This document shows, piece after piece, positions 60,087 to 64,000 of a DNA stretch of 64,000 nt; the stretch's first letter is position 1, and every line of letters begins with the position of its first letter. The stretch lies in contig NZ_JAIVFW010000010.1 in assembly GCF_020829595.1 (NCBI RefSeq), forward strand, positions 87,685 through 151,684, read 5' to 3'. The DNA comes from Nostoc sp. CHAB 5844 (GTDB lineage: Bacteria > Cyanobacteriota > Cyanobacteriia > Cyanobacteriales > Nostocaceae). Both the position numbers and the translations under genes were made by a program. Below the pieces are notes generated by a model. That model ran no database searches. It had not been told where the DNA came from and worked only from the letters and a program-made list of their open reading frames with translations.

Positions 60087-61059
60087 TGACTCAGAATCCT
60101 TAAAAGACCAATTACTCACTTGGTTGTTAGCAAATGATGTCAACACAAGTGAGCCTAACTTGGTCGAGTTTAAGGAAATTGACGGGGTTGATCACTCTCT
60201 CAAACAATCAGCCACTTTCGCCAGTGGTGAAAAAGACTTGGGAGGGAAACCCCAAACCTTTAAACTGGGAGATATTCCTACTGTGCAAGACCGTTTCCAA
60301 GCCGTAATCAAGCGTCGGTTACAGACCGAAATCGAAAACCAGCCACCTTTGTTTCCTTGGGAAACACAATTAATGGAATACCCTGAGTGTATCGAAGAGC
60401 GATCGCTCACTTTAGTTCCTGCCTGGGGCTGGAAAGCACAACAATCGAAGTTGAATTTGCCGATTTCTCTACCAGAAGAAGTTTTCCGGGAATTGCTAGA
60501 AAAGTGCCAAACACTGCTCACTTCTTCACTACCTTTAGGAGCCAAATTAGTTCAGGTAGTAGAAAGCTTCTTTCCGCAAGAGTCTCACGCGCTCAATGAC
60601 ATAGCAGGTTTGGTACTCAGAAGTACCTATCGGTCTGCGGATGTTCTCGATCAGAAACTCAATATCGAGAGCGATTACCCAGATTTACAACCACGTCAAC
60701 AAATGGCATTGTCTCTACTGGCAGCTAAACAACTGCTAGAAAATTTGAGTTTACCAGTCACACCAAATAGTCCAGTAGTAGAAAGACAATGGTTTACAAG
60801 TGAGGGTATCCTGACTTTGCGCGTAGAATACCAATCTCGCGGTAAACAAACCCAATTACAAGTTCAGGCTGATTTACCGACCAAAGGTATTGTGACATTG
60901 CGAGCCGATGGTACTTTAGCAATGGCTCAGTCGTCAAGTGCAGGCTGCTTGAATGTCGAGCTATCATGTCAGGAATTTAACCCAACTTATACGCTAGAAG
61001 TTGAGTTTCCGGAAGTCGATCAACAGCCTTTGTTGTTCGTGATTAATCCCACAATATAG
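60079..61059 (+). CDS. patU: Heterocyst patterning protein PatU (single, unsplit gene)
   Basis: A 326-residue protein started at ATG 60079, whose ATG overlaps the hetZ stop (ATGAATAG). It is identified by position and by resemblance to PatU, which influences heterocyst spacing. In Anabaena PCC 7120 the gene is split into patU5 and patU3; here one reading frame covers both, as in Nostoc punctiforme. Sequence features include a charged N-terminal half and a strand-rich C-terminus (QWFTSEGILTLRVEYQSRGK, TLEVEFPEVDQQPLLFVI). Biochemical activity is unknown. Confidence 0.85.
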   Translation: MNSDSESLKDQLLTWLLANDVNTSEPNLVEFKEIDGVDHSLKQSATFASGEKDLGGKPQTFKLGDIPTVQDRFQAVIKRRLQTEIENQPPLFPWETQLMEYPECIEERSLTLVPAWGWKAQQSKLNLPISLPEEVFRELLEKCQTLLTSSLPLGAKLVQVVESFFPQESHALNDIAGLVLRSTYRSADVLDQKLNIESDYPDLQPRQQMALSLLAAKQLLENLSLPVTPNSPVVERQWFTSEGILTLRVEYQSRGKQTQLQVQADLPTKGIVTLRADGTLAMAQSSSAGCLNVELSCQEFNPTYTLEVEFPEVDQQPLLFVINPTI

Positions 61060-61149
61060 TCAAAGTCATCAAGGCTACCATAATCGGTCGAACAACGTTG
61101 AGAGATTAAGAAAATTCTTGTGGTTTTGGAGCTTATCTTTTTTAACAAG

Positions 61150-61194
61150 CGATCATTAGGGCTTCTACGTTTTTTTCAAACGATCATTAGGGCT
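61150..61194. repeat. Direct repeat of CGATCATTAGGGCT
   Basis: The 14-mer CGATCATTAGGGCT occurs at 61150-61163 and 61181-61194, 17 bp apart, in the 328-bp gap between patU and the transglutaminase-like gene. The flanks TTCTACG and AACGTT differ. Spacing of 31 bp (about three helical turns) would put both on one face of DNA, so paired binding sites are possible. The remainder of the gap shows no gene. Confidence 0.5.
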
Positions 61195-61387
61195 AACGTT
61201 ATTAGACTCCCAAAGGCTACTTCGGGGAGTTACTGTTATCTGAACAAAAATTTCGGCAGGGTATGAGTTACAACTAGGTAGATTGTTTGATTTTGCCAAT
61301 TTTAAATTAGGTCATTGATCAATCCAAAATTTAAAATCCAAAATCCAAAATTGTCTGACTGCATCTACACCATTGCTGACTTTTTAA

Positions 61388-63691
61388 ATGTTTAACTTAT
61401 TCAGGAACAATTGGTTTTCGCGTCTACCTATAGTTAATAATTGGCGACAAAATATTCAAACTTCGCCTTTAATGGCAGTGGAAGATTCTCTTTCTCTGCG
61501 GGTATTAGTGCTGGCTTTGGTAATTATGGGAACTGTGGCAGTAGATATTGCTGCTGATACAACGTTTAGTTTTTGGGCAGTTCCCTTAAGTATTGTTGGT
61601 TCTGTTTGGAGTTACCGCTATCGCCGCAATCCCAATATTCCAGTGAAATTCTGTATTGCTATTGGGATGTTAATTGGCTTAGGGGCGTTTTTTGGGCGGT
61701 TGATAGGTGAATTAAATGATACACGCCTAGCTTTAGGAGAGTTATTAATTCAACTGCAAGTACTCCATAGTTTTGATATGCCCCGGCGTAAGGACTTGGG
61801 CTATTCAATCGTAATTGGGCTAATTTTATTGGGTGTGGCAGCAACGCTGAGTCAAACTTTAGCGTTTGCGCCTGTATTATTGTTATTTTTAGCGATCGCC
61901 TTACCTACTTTAGTTCTAAATTACCGTTCCCAACTGGGTTTAGATAAGTCAAAAGTTAAAAGGGAAAAGGCAAAGGAAACACAACTTGGAGCAAAGTTAC
62001 CTTTTTATTTTTTATTATTTACTTTAGTTCTGGGATTGGGATTAGGGATTTTTGCCGTTTTACCCCGATTCCCTGGTTATCAGTTACGAACATTTCCCGT
62101 CAGTTCCCCGATTGAGGTGAAAGGCGGCTTTACTGGAAAGAGTATTATTAATCCTGGTTATGTCCGCCAAGGTAACGCTGAAAATCAAGGCAGTGGTACA
62201 AAAGAAAGCCAAACTGGACAACCTGGTAAGGTAGATAATAATTTTTATTACGGTTTTAATAGCCAAATCAACCAAAACCTGCGGGGAAGCATGACACCCA
62301 AAGTAGTGATGCGGGTGCGATCGCAGGCAGAAGGATTTTGGCGGGTATTAGCATTTGATCGCTACACAGGTAAAGGCTGGGAAATTTCCCGCAATGACGC
62401 TGTTACCACTCTCAAGCGATCACCTTGGTCTTATCAAGTTTATCTATCACCACCTGCTACCTCTGCCCCAACTAGAGAAGTAGTACAAACCTACACAGTG
62501 GTGGCAGATTTGCCGAACTTGATTCCGGCGATGTCCCATCCTAAAGAAATTTACTTTCCTACACCGATTGTCGCTGTGGATAAAGAAAATGGACTGCGAT
62601 CGCCAGTTGCTTTATCCAAAGACCTTACCTACACAGTTATTTCGGAAGTACCGTACCGCGATCGCACTTTGTTAGGCAAAGCTGCTACTGAATATCCCCA
62701 GCATATTAAAAAATACTATCTGCAAATTCCGCCAGAAATTGCACCCAAAGTACGACAGCTAACTGAAGAAATTCTGGCTAACTACAGTCGAGACAATGTA
62801 TCTAGAGTTTCAAAAACCTTAGATTCAACCTACGAGAAGGCACTTTATCTAGCGCAATATCTCAAGCAACACTATTCTATTCCCGATCATCCCTTCGATT
62901 TTCCTTATTTGTCAGAAAAAGAGGACTTAGTAGAAGCTTTCTTGTTTAAACATCAAGGAGGCTACCCAGACCATTTCTCAACTGTGCTGACAGTAATGCT
63001 GCGTTCCATTGGCATTCCAGCGCGGTTAGTGGCGGGGTTTAGTCCTGGAGAGTTTAATCCATTCACCGGGATGTATGTTGTCCGTAACACCGATGCTTAC
63101 GCGATGACAGAAGTTTACTTCCCCAAATATGGCTGGTTTGCCTTTGATCCAATTCCCAATCATCCTTTAATTCCGCCATCGATCGAAGATTCGCAAACTT
63201 TTAGCGTTTTGCGCCAACTTTGGCATTGGGTGGCTGGGTGGCTACCTTCGCCTGTGACTGGGTTATTTAACAACGTATTTGGCACAATATTTAGTTGGAT
63301 AACAAAAGCGATCGCTTGGTTTTTTGCTTTATTCGCTCAAGGTTGGCTTGGGATACTGACTGGCTTAACGTTCTCGACTACAATCGCTTTCTTTGGTTGG
63401 TTGGGTTGGATACAGTGGCGCGAGTGGTTAAAGCGTCGGTGGATGAGTAAATTACCACCGATGGAAAGGCTTTATCAACAAATGCTGCAATGGACTGCAA
63501 CAAAAGGTTTAGGTAAGCATCCAGCACAAACACCCCTAGAGTACGCCAAATCATATCAAAATCATGCCCCAGCCACAGCCCAAGTAATCGATGAAATTAG
63601 CCAAGCTTATGTTAGCTGGCGTTACGGTGGCCATACTCCCAACTTGCAACAATTACATCAAAAATTGCTGGAATTGAAAAAAAGTCAATAG
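61388..63691 (+). CDS. TgpA-like membrane protein with inactive transglutaminase domain
   Basis: A 767-residue protein. Residues 35-240 hold about six membrane helices (DUF3488 type). A periplasmic domain (250-600) carries the transglutaminase-like fold, and another helix (about 645-675) precedes a DUF4129-like tail (YQQMLQWTATKGLGKHPAQT). The fold shows GIPARLVAGFSPGEF and GWFAFDPIPNHP, but the catalytic Cys of G-Y-C-E-H is Pro527 (GGYPDHFST) and the His of D-A-H-A-W is Tyr571 (TDAYAMTEVYF). Enzyme activity is therefore unlikely; binding or scaffolding is inferred. It follows patU by 328 bp. Confidence 0.82.
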   Translation: MFNLFRNNWFSRLPIVNNWRQNIQTSPLMAVEDSLSLRVLVLALVIMGTVAVDIAADTTFSFWAVPLSIVGSVWSYRYRRNPNIPVKFCIAIGMLIGLGAFFGRLIGELNDTRLALGELLIQLQVLHSFDMPRRKDLGYSIVIGLILLGVAATLSQTLAFAPVLLLFLAIALPTLVLNYRSQLGLDKSKVKREKAKETQLGAKLPFYFLLFTLVLGLGLGIFAVLPRFPGYQLRTFPVSSPIEVKGGFTGKSIINPGYVRQGNAENQGSGTKESQTGQPGKVDNNFYYGFNSQINQNLRGSMTPKVVMRVRSQAEGFWRVLAFDRYTGKGWEISRNDAVTTLKRSPWSYQVYLSPPATSAPTREVVQTYTVVADLPNLIPAMSHPKEIYFPTPIVAVDKENGLRSPVALSKDLTYTVISEVPYRDRTLLGKAATEYPQHIKKYYLQIPPEIAPKVRQLTEEILANYSRDNVSRVSKTLDSTYEKALYLAQYLKQHYSIPDHPFDFPYLSEKEDLVEAFLFKHQGGYPDHFSTVLTVMLRSIGIPARLVAGFSPGEFNPFTGMYVVRNTDAYAMTEVYFPKYGWFAFDPIPNHPLIPPSIEDSQTFSVLRQLWHWVAGWLPSPVTGLFNNVFGTIFSWITKAIAWFFALFAQGWLGILTGLTFSTTIAFFGWLGWIQWREWLKRRWMSKLPPMERLYQQMLQWTATKGLGKHPAQTPLEYAKSYQNHAPATAQVIDEISQAYVSWRYGGHTPNLQQLHQKLLELKKSQ

Positions 63692-63960
63692 TCATTTGTT
63701 AAAAGGCAGAATGCTAAGGCATAAAATTTCATACTTCACACTTCATACTTCCTAGCAACACTAGATGACATTTCCTAGTTGTGCATATCTCTTTGGGAGG
63801 ATTTTAAGTATATTTGGCAGAGAAATAGCTAAAAAAAGCATTTGCTGTCTAAAAACTAAAGCAGGCTAGATGTGATGCGTTGTAACTCCGATTTTTTAGG
63901 GATAACATGGAAATAAAATCCTTACTGGATTCTCGTGCCACATTTAATGTCAGTTAATTT

Positions 63961-64000
63961 ATGGAAATTCAATTAATCAATATCGGTTTCGGCAACATTG
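63961..64000 (+). CDS. RemA/DUF370 family gene, 5' end only (cut by the window edge)
   Basis: The last 40 bases begin with ATG and read MEIQLINIGFGNI, which is the conserved start of RemA/DUF370 proteins, small DNA-binding regulators that in Bacillus control matrix genes and in cyanobacteria usually stand before guanylate kinase. No ribosome site is evident. The gene continues outside the window, so only its beginning can be described. Confidence 0.75.
   Translation, partial: MEIQLINIGFGNI

Overview
The window comes from a filamentous, heterocyst-forming cyanobacterium of the Nostoc type. The signs are an adjacent hetZ-patU pair, tandem septal amidases amiC1-amiC2, a cyanobacterial Rubisco activase with a C-terminal small-subunit-like domain, solanesyl diphosphate synthase, dense HIP1 octamers (GCGATCGC), and intergenic sequence crowded with short tandem heptamers and small inverted-repeat elements. 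Placement below genus level is not possible from sequence reading alone.

Layout. 0-1.3 kb is decayed accessory DNA: a transposase tail fused to a pentapeptide-repeat gene that a 146-bp MITE has split, then a YgiT/DUF4258 toxin-antitoxin-like pair. 1.4-4.2 kb holds acs and a PD-(D/E)XK protein. 4.2-10.4 kb is a minus-strand five-gene cluster: CHAT caspase-like protease, inactive-STAND-like protein, MoxR AAA+ ATPase, membrane-anchored vWA protein, and a modular protein ending in two YcxB-like membrane units. It matches the logic of NTP-dependent vWA-MoxR conflict systems and is the strongest candidate here for a little-described biological system. 10.4-12 kb carries a gene remnant and two unrecognised genes.

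12.2-24.9 kb is mostly core metabolism: TerC, ndk, speA, an NDP-sugar pyrophosphorylase, scpA, an AI-2E family transporter, pdxH, a photolyase-like pair split over two genes, a 410-bp IS-derived element, a lipoxygenase and a peroxiredoxin. 25.4-34.3 kb is an AT-rich glycan island (WcbI-like protein, broken gene, DUF4214-methyltransferase, three glycosyltransferases, Wzt/Wzm-type ABC exporter). Two direct copies of one 134-138 bp sequence bracket it.

34.6-48 kb is mixed: rca, two PIN-domain toxin-antitoxin pairs, Uma2 and SGNH proteins, a flavin monooxygenase, an mgtC/transposase wreck, an orphan phosphorothioation-associated methyltransferase, an AmpG-like transporter, a GNAT acetyltransferase carrying an in-frame repeat insertion, nested MITEs, a metal ABC permease and tRNA-Phe. 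48.2-64 kb is a cell-wall and development block: cation/proton antiporter, amiC1, amiC2, murI, a possible structured RNA, sds, hetZ, patU, a transglutaminase-fold membrane protein that lacks its catalytic Cys and His, and the first codons of a RemA/DUF370 gene.

Working together: amiC1/amiC2 (septal peptidoglycan and cell-cell channels), murI (D-glutamate) and hetZ-patU (heterocyst commitment and patterning) form a plausible filament-biology neighbourhood. The glycan island probably builds and exports a surface polysaccharide. The CHAT/iSTAND/MoxR/vWA cluster probably senses a threat or stress and triggers proteolysis or membrane damage. Protein functions here are assigned by recognising motifs and family resemblance; no database search was run.
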